DNA from: Ailurus styani
Taxonomy: Eukaryota > Chordata > Mammalia > Carnivora > Ailuridae
Assembly (NCBI GenBank): GCA_002007465.1
Contig: LNAC01000374.1
Coordinates: 345,569-409,568, forward strand
Direction: 5' to 3'
Length of the DNA: 64,000 nucleotides
Position numbers and translations under genes: made by a program. Below the pieces are notes generated by a model. The model made no database searches, was not told the origin of the DNA, and saw nothing but the letters and a program-made list of their open reading frames with translations. Positions 23,441 through 33,613 of this stretch are shown here, piece by piece. Position 1 is the first letter of the stretch. Each line of letters opens with the position of its first letter.

Positions 23441-24512
23441 TCATGGGCAGGCCATGAGGGTGGCCATATTGAGCTGTAGCTGTTTTAATTTCCTTAAGAA
23501 TCTTGAAATTTAAGGCAACATACGTCCTCTGGGCACCCTGTTGGGTCACCGGAGAAGCTGCAAAGCCTGAGGTATCTTCCCCATTTTGTTGAGCCTGGTA
23601 TAAAGCTCTTTGTAAGGGAGTAACTCCAGCTGCGGAGAATGGGGTAGACGTCTGCTGACCCTGCATGATGGGAAAGGCCACTTTAAGAGGAGCGGTTAAC
23701 CTCTGGGTTGCAGGCGTCTGGGTTTGAGTTCCCATTTCACTATGGTTCCTCAGTCCGAATGAGGGGGGAGTTGACCACTTCCTTGTAGTGGCAGAGTGTG
23801 CAGGCCGACACAAGGGAAAGGGGGAAGTCCCGACCGCTACTGATCTCTATCCTGAATCTGGCAAAGGAGGATGTTGTAAAAATGACCGTAAAGGGGCTGG
23901 GGATGAGGACAAGGCGTATGCCTCTTTATCATCATCAAGATAAACATTGTCATCCCCAAACTCATCTCCTCCGTCTTGTAGTGGAGGGGCTACGCTTTCT
24001 TTAGGAATGGTTTCTTGCAAGGGGGGAATGATTTCGAAAGAGGCATCAGGAGGAGGAAGGGGTGTCATGACCATTTCTAGTAATTTTTCAGAAGACGGTG
24101 GAATCTCAGAGCCTTCTCCCAGATTAGAGATGAGATCCCAGGCATCTCCCAGCTCAGGATCAATCTTAATAGATTCAAGTTCAGAGCTATGATGTGGGTC
24201 TAATGCCTCTCTTATTTGTGTCCATAAATCCATGGTACCTGGAGGGAAAACGGCAGGTCCCCTCAAAGCAATCTGATTTTTAATTTTTTTTCTTCTTCTT
24301 TTTTTTTTTTTCTGATTTTTAATTTCTTGTCCTACTCGTCTCCAAGCATCTAAACTCATGGTTCCTTCATTAGGGAACCATGGGCACAAGTCTTTAATTA
24401 CAGAGAGAAAATCTTGCAAAGCCTTCCGAAAGACTTTGGACCCCTTTTCACACAAAAGGGCCTGTAAAGCAGCTAAAAAATAGGTGTGCTCCAAAGACTG
24501 AGTTTGCCCCAT
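23424..24512 (-). pseudogene. gag: Proviral gag remnant (matrix to start of capsid)
   Basis: Two open pieces are visible. The first, 24512-23847 (221 codons), starts MGQTQS, a myristoylation-type matrix start, and has betaretroviral matrix features (CPWFP near residues 43-47), then an acidic, proline-rich stretch with PLPPP. A stop separates it from 23813-23424 in another frame, which holds the region before capsid and the first residues of capsid (YVALNFKILKEI, then TAQYGHPHG). The rest of capsid and all nucleocapsid zinc knuckles are absent, so a deletion joins gag to the end of protease. Residues 68-80 (KKKKRRRKKIKNQ) come from a 39-bp in-frame insertion described in the findings. It cannot encode a working Gag. 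Confidence 0.88.
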
Positions 24513-24546
24513 AATTTCTTACTCCTGTTGTGCCTAATGTAGGTCC

Positions 24547-24556
24547 CCTTACCTGC
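24547..24556 (-). promoter_or_regulatory. Likely major 5' splice donor of the provirus
   Basis: On the - strand GAGCAG|GTAAGG lies in the leader between primer site and gag start. It is a near-consensus donor at the place where betaretroviruses splice to make env mRNA. Confidence 0.65.
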
Positions 24557-24589
24557 TCATGTAGACGCTTCTTCCGTACTCGTGCTCGG

Positions 24590-24607
24590 GTCCCTGTTCG
24601 GGCGCCA
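24590..24607 (-). other. Primer binding site, tRNA-Lys3 type
   Basis: On the - strand the sequence two bases after the 5' LTR reads TGGCGCCCGAACAGGGAC, an exact 18-nt complement to the 3' end of tRNA-Lys3 (UUU). Reverse transcription of this element would have been primed by that tRNA, as in MMTV-like betaretroviruses and lentiviruses. Confidence 0.93.
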
Positions 24608-24609
24608 CT

Positions 24610-25072
24610 TGTCACAGCCCGCGCGACAATCGACCAGGAAACCGAGGGAAAGGGAATGAGGAAAAATGAAGACTGCAAAAGGATGGGGACGGGAGGTACA
24701 CCGGCAGCGATTGCCGCAACAGCATCAACTTTATTTTTCATAGCACAGAGTATATATCAGTTCATATTTCATACGTCAGCAAAGTCAATATTTAGGTCAA
24801 GTTCCTCACCCGTAACCAGTGTCTGGTCAGTAGTTCCTTGTTGCTTCCCTCAGCTTCCCTCTCCTGGACCCCGTCTAGGCCCCTGTGCCAGTCATCCTCT
24901 TTGGCCACTTCAGATTAGGTGTACACATAGGTATAAGCAGGCAAACAAAGCTATATTCCTCCATCAGTCAAGAGTGTTCCATTGCCCCAGTCAGTGGTGC
25001 GGATCCTCGGTTGAGGGAGCTGAGAGCCTTTGCTCAATCAGTTAACTCCCTCTGGGCACAAGGCTCCCCACA
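24610..25072 (-). repeat. Proviral 5' LTR
   Basis: 463 bp, upstream LTR in proviral (-) orientation, with TG...CA ends. It carries a TATATA box at 24751-24756 and an AATAAA polyadenylation signal at 24730-24735, about 20 bp apart, which implies a short R region as in betaretroviruses. It differs from the 3' LTR at about 19 positions plus one 5-bp indel, by hand alignment. Confidence 0.93.
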
Positions 25073-25078
25073 TAGTCC
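25073..25078. repeat. Proviral target-site duplication, right
   Basis: tagtcc directly follows the outer end of the 5' LTR and is identical to 18804-18809. Confidence 0.85.
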
Positions 25079-25590
25079 CTAGATTCATTGACCAAGACTC
25101 TAAAATTTTTTGATTAATAGCTGAGTGCCTCAAAGCCGAAGACACTAGCAGTCCACCAAGGTTTTAAAGGACCTGAGCTGCCAGAGAGACTCTGAGCCTA
25201 GACGAAATCAGTAGTTCCTAAATTATGGTCCACAGATGGGTTCTTGGAGAAGTCTCTACTTTTATTTGCAGTGAAATGAGAAAAGCAAAGACAATGTCAT
25301 CATTTTTTATGAAACTAAATATATTTAGTTTAAAGGATTGTTTTATGTTTGAACATTGTATCTTCCCTAATTTTGTCATATTCAAATGTCCTTATATTTA
25401 TAAAATGGTGGCAAAAAAGTGGTAAGTAAGGCTTTTTTTGTTGTTAATTTTTGTACTTGACCAAACTGTTTGGTAACCTTATATTGTTCCCATTGTTGTT
25501 ATTAAAATTCTATTTAATTATAAAACAATCATTTTCTTTGATCTTCAGATCTAAAAACTTCTGACGGTATCATAAAGAAACCTTTTGCAC
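25079..25590. other. Unassigned sequence right of the provirus
   Basis: No recognised gene. A 66-codon open frame at 25225-25425 shows no family features. Confidence 0.45.
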
Positions 25591-25591
25591 C

Positions 25592-25912
25592 ATCCTCTAG
25601 AGCTGCACTGTCCAATATGGTGGCCACTAGCCACATGTGGCTACTAAGCACTTGATACGTGGCTAGTCTAAATCGAGATGTGCTGCATGTATAAGATACA
25701 TATCCCAGATTTCAAAGACAGTAAAAACAAAGGAAGAAAATATCTATTAATAATTTTCCTACTGATTACATGTTGAAATGGTAATACATTGAATATACTG
25801 AGTTAAATAAATGTATTATTAAAATTAATTTTACCTGGTTTTTCTTTACTTCTTTTAATGTGGTTACTAGAAAATTTTTAATTGCATGTGTGGCTCCTTT
25901 TATACTACTTTT
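25592..25912. mobile_element. Nonautonomous DNA transposon fossil (hAT-like MITE)
   Basis: 'gctgcactgtccaatatggtggccactagccacatgtggctac' at one end and 'tgtggctcc...' at the other form the palindromic plan of a common mammalian MITE whose family name I cannot fix from memory. Confidence 0.65.
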
Positions 25913-25928
25913 AGACATCCCTGTTTTA

Positions 25929-26112
25929 GGGGCACCAGGGTAGCTCAGTCGTTAAGCATTTTCATTCAGCTCAGGTTACTATTCCAGGGTCCTGGGATCC
26001 AGCCCCTCATCAGGCTTCCTGCTTCTCCCTCTCCCACTCCCCCTGCTTGTGTTCCCTCTCCGCTGTGTCTCTCTCTGTCAAATAAATAAATAAAGTCTTT
26101 AAAAAAAAAGAG
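25929..26112 (+). mobile_element. SINEC
   Basis: Full-length SINE bounded by exact 16-bp repeats agacatccctgtttta at 25913-25928 and 26113-26128. It landed at the end of the MITE. Confidence 0.94.
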
Positions 26113-26128
26113 AGACATCCCTGTTTTA

Positions 26129-26829
26129 AAATCAAAGTCTGTTCAGAATCAACCATGATTAAAACTGTTTTCTTTCTGGCAGTAGCTGGTGTTAGCAGCC
26201 TTTGCAGTCACACCAAACCCTAATGGCTGACTTATATCTGTTACACAACAGCCACATCTCCCTGGCTAAAGTCTGTCCTTTCTCATCTTCTGCATCACAT
26301 GGTCATGAGACCAGTCTTCTTTATTAGTCTTCTTTTGATTTTATCAATTGATTGCTCAGAAATTGATATAAACTTTTAATCCTACTTTTAGTTATCTAGT
26401 CAACCTAAAGTCTGACACTCTCCAATAGCTGATTACTCCATAACTTTACAATACCATTTCTTGCTATATTTTGGCCTAGATCCATCCAGAACTGCTGTTT
26501 GCACATGTTTGCATGCACTCGTCTTCGAAGTGATATGTTGCTTCTATTACTCCCTGTCAGCCCCTGACCTTTTCTTCCTTCCACGCTCACTATCCAAGTT
26601 TTCTTCCCTAAAGAAGCTTCCATAGTTGAGTCCACCTAGTTCTATCAATTTCCTTGATGCCCTCTCATACCTTCTTTACTACCTTATGTTCAATGGCACC
26701 AATTTACATTCATTGAGAAATTTGGTAAAATTGTATTTTAGGTAACCCATATATGCATTACATACTAAATTACAAGTTTTTCTGAAGCAGAGCATTATGT
26801 TTCACAAAAGGATAGAGCTATAATTCATC
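26129..26829. other. Unassigned sequence
   Basis: No gene or repeat recognised. Confidence 0.4.
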
Positions 26830-26845
26830 TAAAAGATCAACTATT

Positions 26846-26948
26846 GGGGCAACTGATTGGCTCAGTCAATAGAGCATATTCTTGATCTTCGGGTTGTGAG
26901 TTCAAACCCCACCTTGGATTTAGAGATTACTTAAAAATTAAAAAAAAG
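26846..26948 (+). mobile_element. Old SINEC, tRNA-like head only
   Basis: 'ggggcaactgattggctcagtcaatagag' with 'gggttgtgagttcaaacccc' (B-box region), followed by an A-rich tail. It is the first part of a two-SINE composite bounded by taaaagatcaa at 26830 and 27199. Confidence 0.82.
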
Positions 26949-27106
26949 GGGGGACACCTGGGTGGCTCAGTTGGTTAAGCAGCTGCCTTCGGCTCAGGTC
27001 ATGATCCCAGGGTCCTGGGATCGAGTCCCTCATCGGGCTCCTTGCTCCTTGCTCCACGGGGAGCCTGCTTTTCCCTCTGCCTCTGCCTGCCACTCTGCCT
27101 GCTTGT

Positions 27107-27153
<47 letters not shown>

Positions 27154-27198
27154 AATAAATAAAATCTTTTTAAAATTTTTTTAATTTAAAAAAATAAA
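26949..27198 (+). mobile_element. SINEC nested in the tail of the previous one
   Basis: Young-looking full-length SINE, head 'ggggacacctgggtggctcagttgg'. Its CT stretch has expanded (27108-27149). Confidence 0.92.
27108..27149. repeat. (TC)n microsatellite
   Basis: About 21 CT units inside the SINE body. Confidence 0.95.
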
Positions 27199-27204
27199 TA
27201 AAAG

Positions 27205-27325
27205 ATCAAATATTTATTTCACAAGTGAAACAACTGAGGACCAGAGGCATTTAAGTGACTTATCAGAGGTTACATATGTAATCGGTGGCAAAATTGGGAC
27301 TGGAACTACCTGCCCACCTTCTGCT
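27205..27325 (+). repeat. MIR fragment
   Basis: 'gaaacaactgaggaccagaggcattta...gacttatcagaggttacata' followed by 'ggtggcaaaattgggactgga' is the MIR core. Confidence 0.7.
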
Positions 27326-28192
27326 GGTACTACTGAAACAAGCCACCTTTACTTTTCTAATCTATTTCTCCTTCCAGCATGCAGGAAACACCCCTGGCAC
27401 AAATCAGGTGGTCTCAGGTGAGCCATGAAGAGGCATCAACAGCAGACTAGTAGGATAGTGCGTTCAAGGGAGAACACTGGGATTATGAAGCTAAGGATAA
27501 GAGCACTAAATCTCCTGCAGGATCGACCCCATGGAGTGCAGAACAAGCAAGTAAACCAGGGTTAGAGGCAAAGCTTCTCTGACAGCAGGAGAGCTGAAGC
27601 TCAAGCTGGAAACCTAAAGAAACTGAAGCCTATCGTGGCTGAGCAGGTGCAATGCGTACTTGTAGAAGATGGGAAGAAGCTGCAGGCACAGTGAGCACGC
27701 AGTCTGTTGCCTATGAAACAGCAACTTCGGTTTCCAGATCCCATCCACTGGCTTAATCAACAGACTACATTTTTCCTTTTATACTGTTGGTCTTGAACCA
27801 CGTAGGCTCAATCCAGATACAATGAGCCTGAAACTTGAATGTCGTTGATTACAATAGTTTGGGGGAACTAAGTCAGGCAAGGTTAATAGTAGTTAAGTTC
27901 TGTGCATTGTTTTCACTTATCGAAAGCCAGCAACTGATATTTACTCCATAAGATCATGATCAACAGATAGATAAACAGATAGATACAGACAGATAACCCT
28001 GTCCTCAACTTCTTCACAATGTCAAATTTACAAAAGATTGTTCTATTCGGTTGCATCCCTGTTATATCCCTCAAAGGAAACACATGAAACCAAATGGGAT
28101 CTGGTTTACCATTTAATGGTTGATTTTCTGCTAACTGATGTAAGAGCTTCTGATCACTTCCATCTAGCATGAAATGGTTTAGATTCTGTTTA
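27326..28192. other. Unassigned sequence
   Basis: No gene or repeat recognised apart from short GATA-type repeats at 27965-28000. Confidence 0.4.
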
Positions 28193-28205
28193 AAATATCT
28201 TTTGA

Positions 28206-28422
28206 GGCCACCTGGGTGGCTCAGTCTTTAAGCATCTGCCTTCGGCTCAGGTCATGATCCCAGTGTCCTGGGATCCAGCCCCACATCAGGCTCCCTGGTC
28301 AACAAGAAGCCTGCTTCTCCCTCTCCCACTCCCCCTGCTGGTGTTCCCTCTCTCACGGTGTCTCTCTATGGCAAAAAATAAATAAAATCTTTAAAAAAAA
28401 ATTTTAATAAAAAAAATTTTTT
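28206..28422 (+). mobile_element. SINEC
   Basis: Head 'ggccacctgggtggctcagtctttaag'; target-like repeats aaatatcttttga (28193) and aaatatatcttttga (28423). Confidence 0.92.
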
Positions 28423-28437
28423 AAATATATCTTTTGA

Positions 28438-29405
28438 AATAGCTACGCCTATTCGTGACTCTGTCCCAGTGCACATTTTGCTTGATATCATTCTCCAGAA
28501 ATCATTTCATTTCAGAATTGTGCAATTAATGCTAAATTGAGACAGCTAAAATTATCTTGATATGACTTAGAGATGATGAGTATCTCAAGAGTATTGCCTG
28601 ACTGACAGCTGTCAATTAGGAACGGATCCATGGGATGAACAATTTGAGTGCACGCATTTTCGCCTGGGATTGTACTTACTCTTAATTCATGAGTTGCTTT
28701 ACTATTGCCTGAATATCTCTACATCATGAGTCTCTGACTGAGATGTTACCAACCTCTTTCAGTGAGACTTTCCCAGGTCTGCAGTCAAACATATAATGGC
28801 TGTTTCTAGGATTGGAAATGATGGTAGCAAATAGGTTGAGACACGCAGACAAAAAAACCTTAAGTATCATGATCTAATTTTAAAATATGATGCTGAAGGA
28901 CGTACTAGTGTATTTCAGTGGATGGAAACACCACAGATCAGAAACTTGACTCTATATAGTGCATACAGATTGATGATGCTTGTCTGCCCTGACTCATTAG
29001 GTTGTTCCGAGAAGTAATTTTCAAATAGAAAGTTTTGTTATTCTTCAGAGAGCTTAAGTAAGATTTTCGAAGAGGTTCCAAGGTAAGAAAGGGGATTAAC
29101 TATTAGCCTGAGTCAACACCAAATCTAATGTGGAAAACCATGAAGTACTCAGCCAAACAGAGGCAATGACATCAGAGCCTCTCAGGCCCCTAGTGTATGT
29201 TTATAATTGAACAATATGAGCAGGAAGAGAAGGCTAGGAACACACACTGTCCGCGTGTGTTTAAAATACTTTAATGTATGTCTTCAACCTGCAGAACAAC
29301 AAAATGAGGAAATACATTTTCATTAAAATTTTAAGTGAGAAGAATTCTATTTTAATTATTTAGTAAAAATCAATACTCAAATATTGTCTGGGCGAGTCAT
29401 TTGCT
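28438..29405. other. Unassigned sequence
   Basis: No gene or repeat recognised. Confidence 0.4.
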
Positions 29406-29407
29406 AC

Positions 29408-29640
29408 AATGCAGTTGTTGTCCACCAGGAGCAAGTTTGCCCCCCAGGGGACATTTGACTGTGTCTAGAGACATTTTTAATTGTCCCAACTAGGGAGTGC
29501 TATTGACATCTAGTGGGTAGAGGCCGGGGATGCTGCTAATTATTCTACCAATGCAAAAGGCAGTACCTCACAACGAAGAATTTTCCAGCCCAAAATACCA
29601 ATACTGCGTGCTGCAGTGTGCAGTAGGGGCACTCTATGTT
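29408..29640 (-). mobile_element. hAT-Charlie-type MITE fossil
   Basis: 'ggggacatttgactgtgtctagagacatttttaattgtcccaact' then 'catctagtgggtagaggccggggatgctgctaa' is a well-known mammalian MITE core. The copy at 59215-59430 is the same family in the other orientation. Confidence 0.7.
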
Positions 29641-30316
29641 CATTCCTAGATTTTGTCCACCAATATACCTATATGAGACTAATATTCCAGATTCATTGTC
29701 TTGGCTTAAAGTAAGAAAGATTTGATATTCTTAAAAAAAAAAAGCCTAAAATTGTTCCTTCAGAGAAATATCTATTTTAGCAAAATCTAACATAGTCTCA
29801 GTGAAATGAGAAATTATTTTGAAGTTTTGCATGGATAATCTGAGATTAAAAATACAATGCATGTATATATTGTTGAAGACTACCTCCCGGCTATTAGCCT
29901 GCTAATTGTATATGTCTACAATAATCTGCTCAGGCAAAATGCTCAAAGCTAACAAAATAACCTCAGGATTACTTTGAAAACCCAGTGTCAAGAGTTAACC
30001 TTTATGCTGAACAATTCTCAAAGCAAGTTCCTCAGCTTTACCATTGAGAAGGTTCCTATGGGTTCCCCTTCAGAAATTACCCTTTATAGGTCCCTCAGCA
30101 CCCTTCTAGGAAACACTATTTCTAAAATAAATTAAAAAAATCATTAACCACTTAAAACATTTCCAGTATTATTATAAAGAATAAGCACTTAATAAACATT
30201 TAATGAGCATTAAACGAGTCTTCAAATTCAGTTAACCATAAAGATTTCTACTAAAATAACAATGTCTTCATTAAATAAATCTACTGACATACAAAGGACT
30301 TGTAAAGATTCCTATA

Positions 30317-30508
30317 CCTGGGTGCCTGGGTGACTCAGTGGGTTAAAGCCTCTGCCTTCAGCTCAGGTCATGATCTCAGTGTCCTGGGATCGAGCCCCGC
30401 ATTGGCTCCCTGCTCAGCAGAGAGCCTGCTTCCTCCTCTCTCTGCCTGCCTCTCTGCCTACTTGTGATCTCTCTCTGTGTCAAATAAATAAATAAAATCT
30501 TAAAAAAA
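30317..30508 (+). mobile_element. SINEC, mustelid-type head
   Basis: Head 'gggtgcctgggtgactcagtgggttaaagcctctgcc', tail AAATAAATAAATAAAATC. Exact repeats aaagattcctata at 30304 and 30509. High match to the presumed source suggests a recent insertion. Confidence 0.94.
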
Positions 30509-30849
30509 AAAGATTCCTATAACTTATTTCTCCTTTTGTGGTATTAATTACCTCTATAGGAAAAAAGAAAACTAGTGTTAATATAAACTTTGATCCACAA
30601 TTCAGAAATAAGCTTCTTATATTGAAGTCAATAATATGGAGATCTGTAATTTAAATAGATTCTACAGGTAGAGTGATTAGGAGGCATTAACCTCACAAGC
30701 CAATTTCTCCTGGCAAGGTGCTACTCAGTTGTCTTAACAATAAATTATTAAACTGCAAAATAAGAATGATATAGCCTGGTTAAAAGAAAAAGCATTTCAT
30801 GGAAATTTTATTTATATTTGCATGCTTTTTTTTCCCCTACTGATAAAAG

Positions 30850-31092
30850 TCATCATCATATGAATGGTTGCCATTCCATAACCGCCTATTATGTACTAGA
30901 ACCTATGCCAGACATTCAGTATGCATGGGGCTGAACATCACCGCCACCTCGCTATTGAATAAATATTTTCCCCCAGAAAACCAAAGCTCAGCCAAGAGCA
31001 AGCACCTACACAACTAACAATTTGAATCAGACTATGATTCAAACCCAGAAAGGCTTTACTCCACATCCAATGACCTATCGTGGTCTCCACTT
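30850..31092 (+). repeat. MIR
   Basis: 'cctattatgtactagaacctatgccagacattcag' followed by 'aaccaaagctcagccaagagcaagcacctacac...tgattcaaacccagaaaggc' has the MIR layout. Confidence 0.65.
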
Positions 31093-31529
31093 GTAGTAAA
31101 ACTCACGAACTCCAGAAAATTTAAAATTTGTTTTTTATTCCTTTGTATTTTTCTTTATACGATATCCTATTATTCAAATGCCTAGACTCAGATCACGAAA
31201 GATCGCTATAGTTACATTGTAATTCTTGCCTTATAGTTAATTCCACAAAGGCATTTTGCCCTGTGTACTTCTGTTCTTTTCCTAGTCCCAAGTCACTGAG
31301 GGGAAAATAAAAAGCACTTTTCATTTGTAATATATCTCTCGGTTTCTTTCTAGTAGTGTGACTTTGATCAGCTCGGACGTTTGTCAGTTCACACACACCG
31401 TCATTTGCAGACTGTTGTAGGACATAGAAGAAAAGACGTTTAGAGTCAACAAGAAGAGCTTATATGTTCTCTGTCTGAAACTTTTGCTCACTGCTCAGCT
31501 TTGTCTGTGTTCACGCTGGGGTGTGTGTG
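31093..31529. other. RXFP1 upstream flank
   Basis: Non-repetitive as far as I can tell and directly before the G-rich block. May hold distal promoter sites, but I see none that I would name. Confidence 0.4.
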
Positions 31530-31825
31530 TTTGCTGTGGCAGGGCGGGCGGGGGGGAGGGTTGTGGGGGGGTAGTAAAGAAGGATACTAAGACTTTTAGA
31601 GAAGGAGGGTGGGAGGAGAGATTCTGAGAAACGGAAAGGAAGAAAGAAAAGAAAAGGGAATGGAAAGAGAGGGAGAGGAAATGAGAGAGGAAGGAGGGAG
31701 GACTGCTTTGTAGCTGCTAAGATTGCAGACAGAAATAGCACACAACCACCGTGAGCTGTGTGCGACTCAGAAACCAAGACCAAATTGTACTCACTTTTAT
31801 TAATCAGTTGCTCACAAAGAAGGAA
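31530..31825 (+). promoter_or_regulatory. RXFP1: Putative RXFP1 promoter and 5'UTR
   Basis: This block just upstream of the RXFP1 start codon stands out from its AT-rich surroundings. It has a G-rich run at 31542-31575 with GC-box-like GGGCGGGC, and then a purine-only tract (GGAAA/GAAAG) at about 31605-31705. I see no TATA box at a convincing distance, so a GC-box initiator promoter is the best guess. The transcription start cannot be placed from sequence alone. Function is inferred from position and composition. Confidence 0.5.
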
Positions 31826-31874
31826 ATGACATCTGGTCCTGTCTTCTTCTACATCTTAATTTTGGGTAAATATT
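31826..31874 (+). CDS. RXFP1: RXFP1 coding exon 1 (start codon and leader)
   Basis: First coding exon of relaxin family peptide receptor 1, a plasma-membrane GPCR that binds relaxin and signals mainly through Gs/cAMP. The sequence shows an ATG in good context (G at -3), then 16 codons reading MTSGPVFFYILILGKY, a short hydrophobic leader that matches the RXFP1 N-terminus as I know it. The exon ends at 31874 with one extra base (phase 1), followed by a strong GTAAGT donor. Joined to the exon at 61587 the frame is kept and the linker has the expected length before GQDVKC. An open frame continues upstream to 31751, but it contains no ATG, so 31826 is the start. I am very confident because the leader and the LDLa exon identify the same gene independently. 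Confidence 0.93.
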
Positions 31875-31880
31875 GTAAGT

Positions 31881-32999
31881 ATGCTCAGTATTTAATTTTA
31901 TATACCTTAATAATATTGTATGATCTAATCACAATTACAAATGTTTATTACTTACATTTATGCTTTTAATATAAAACTGTTTTTTCTGATAAAATTGTAA
32001 TCTCACTTCAGAGTTATTCTTAAGTCATTTCTGGTATTTATATTGGAAACAGGAATATACTGGCAGAGGCAGTAGTTAAGCAAGATTAACATGACATACA
32101 AACCTGTGCTTCATAACAACCAATTTGTTTAAGCAACAATTACTTTATAAATAATTTGATACTATTTCAAGAGAAGCAGTCTTTAAAGAGATGGTGTTCA
32201 AGTAAGATGCCCATTTGAAATATTCTGGTAAAGTCTACATTTATTCTGGTTTATGTGTAGTTTTAATGCTTCGTGGTCCCAGTCTTTGTGACTTGATATC
32301 ATAGGTGTGCCTTCTCACTGAGAAATGAATTCATAAAACTCCTTCTTTATTTAACAAGATCTCTCACTCTTCCTTGAAAGAAAAGCAGAGAAAAGCACAA
32401 AGCAATGAGAAGCACAGACCAGGAGCCCAAATGGGCATTTTTACTTTTGTTATAATGACAATTCTTGCTCTCTCTTTGTGTGCTATAGTTTATTTTTTCA
32501 GAAAAAAAAAAGTAAATCGAGAGAGTCATTCTGCATTCAACCTTACTTAAATGATGTTATGTAAGTAGAAATAAAATGTTTCCATTTCCTACATAATAAC
32601 TGATGAGAAAGCCAAAGCAAATCAAGAAAGAAAACTTTCCGTGTATCTTTAATACCTTATGATGCTGGGAGTGATTAAGCTTTAACAAATTTAGAATTCA
32701 CATACATGTTTACATCCCTCCAGCTCTTAAAAGTTTGCAGAAGTCGGTTTTCACTAAGATAATCTATTGACAATGCCTCCAAGTAAATTCCCCTCCAAAC
32801 TCTTCTAGTTCTAATGGCATGTCTTGCATCAACGTGATTTCTTTTTTCCTCTCCTCCCTTGACCTCCAGTATGCTTTACTTTAATGGTCAAATGTGAGAG
32901 ACAGCATCAAAACCAAGGCAACAATTCAGAATCCTGAAGAAACATTCTAGCTCCTAACTTTCTCTGCCTCTAATCTTGGTAACTGAGATTCCATTTTTC
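31881..32999. other. Intron 1 start, unassigned
   Basis: AT-rich intronic sequence without recognised repeats or exons. Confidence 0.45.
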
Positions 33000-33563
33000 A
33001 TTCCAGTTTTATTGAGAAATAATTGACATACATCACTGGAGAAGTTTAAGTCAAAAAGAACGATGGTTTGATTTATATATATTGTGAAATGATAAAACAA
33101 TAGGCTTAGCTATTAACATCCATCTTCTTATATAGATACAATATAAAGGAAAAGAGAAAAGAATAAAGGGAAAAAATTGTTTCCTTGTGATCAGAACTCA
33201 TAGGATTTACTCTCTTGACACCTGTCTAGTACATCACACTGCAGTGGTGGCTGTCATCATCTTGTTGGACATGACATCCCTAGCACTTATTTCTCTTGTA
33301 TCTGGAAGCTTGTATCCTTTGACCACCTCCCTTCACTTCCACCACCCTCCACCCCCCTATTATTTCCGGTAACCACAGTTTTATCTTTTTTCCACGAATT
33401 TATTTTGAGACTTTCCTTTTTTTTAAGGTTCCACATATAAGCAAGGTCATACAATATTTGTCTTTCACTGTCTGACTTGTTTCACTGAGCATAATTCCTT
33501 CAGGGTCCCTCCATGTGTCATAAGTAGTAGAATTTTTTCCTTTTTATCACTGAGTACTATCCC

Positions 33564-33613
<50 letters not shown>

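Larger units (their letters stand above)
18810..25072 (-). mobile_element. Defective class II (betaretrovirus-like) endogenous provirus
   Basis: A 6.26-kb provirus reading right to left. It is framed by two LTRs and by a 6-bp direct repeat tagtcc at 18804-18809 and 25073-25078, which marks the integration site. Order on the - strand: 5' LTR, Lys3-type primer site, splice donor, gag, pro remnant, RT, RNase H, integrase, env, polypurine tract, 3' LTR. Sequence motifs (matrix start, G-patch after protease, YMDD RT, D-35-E integrase, betaretroviral-type env TM) place it with class II elements related to the MMTV/JSRV group. Full-length relatives are roughly 8-10 kb. Large deletions in gag-pro and env, plus stops and frameshifts, make it non-functional. 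Confidence 0.95.

Noticed and set aside
31751..31825. In-frame N-terminal extension of RXFP1
   Set aside because: The open frame starts at GTG with no ATG. The start at 31826 fits the known protein and has a good Kozak context.
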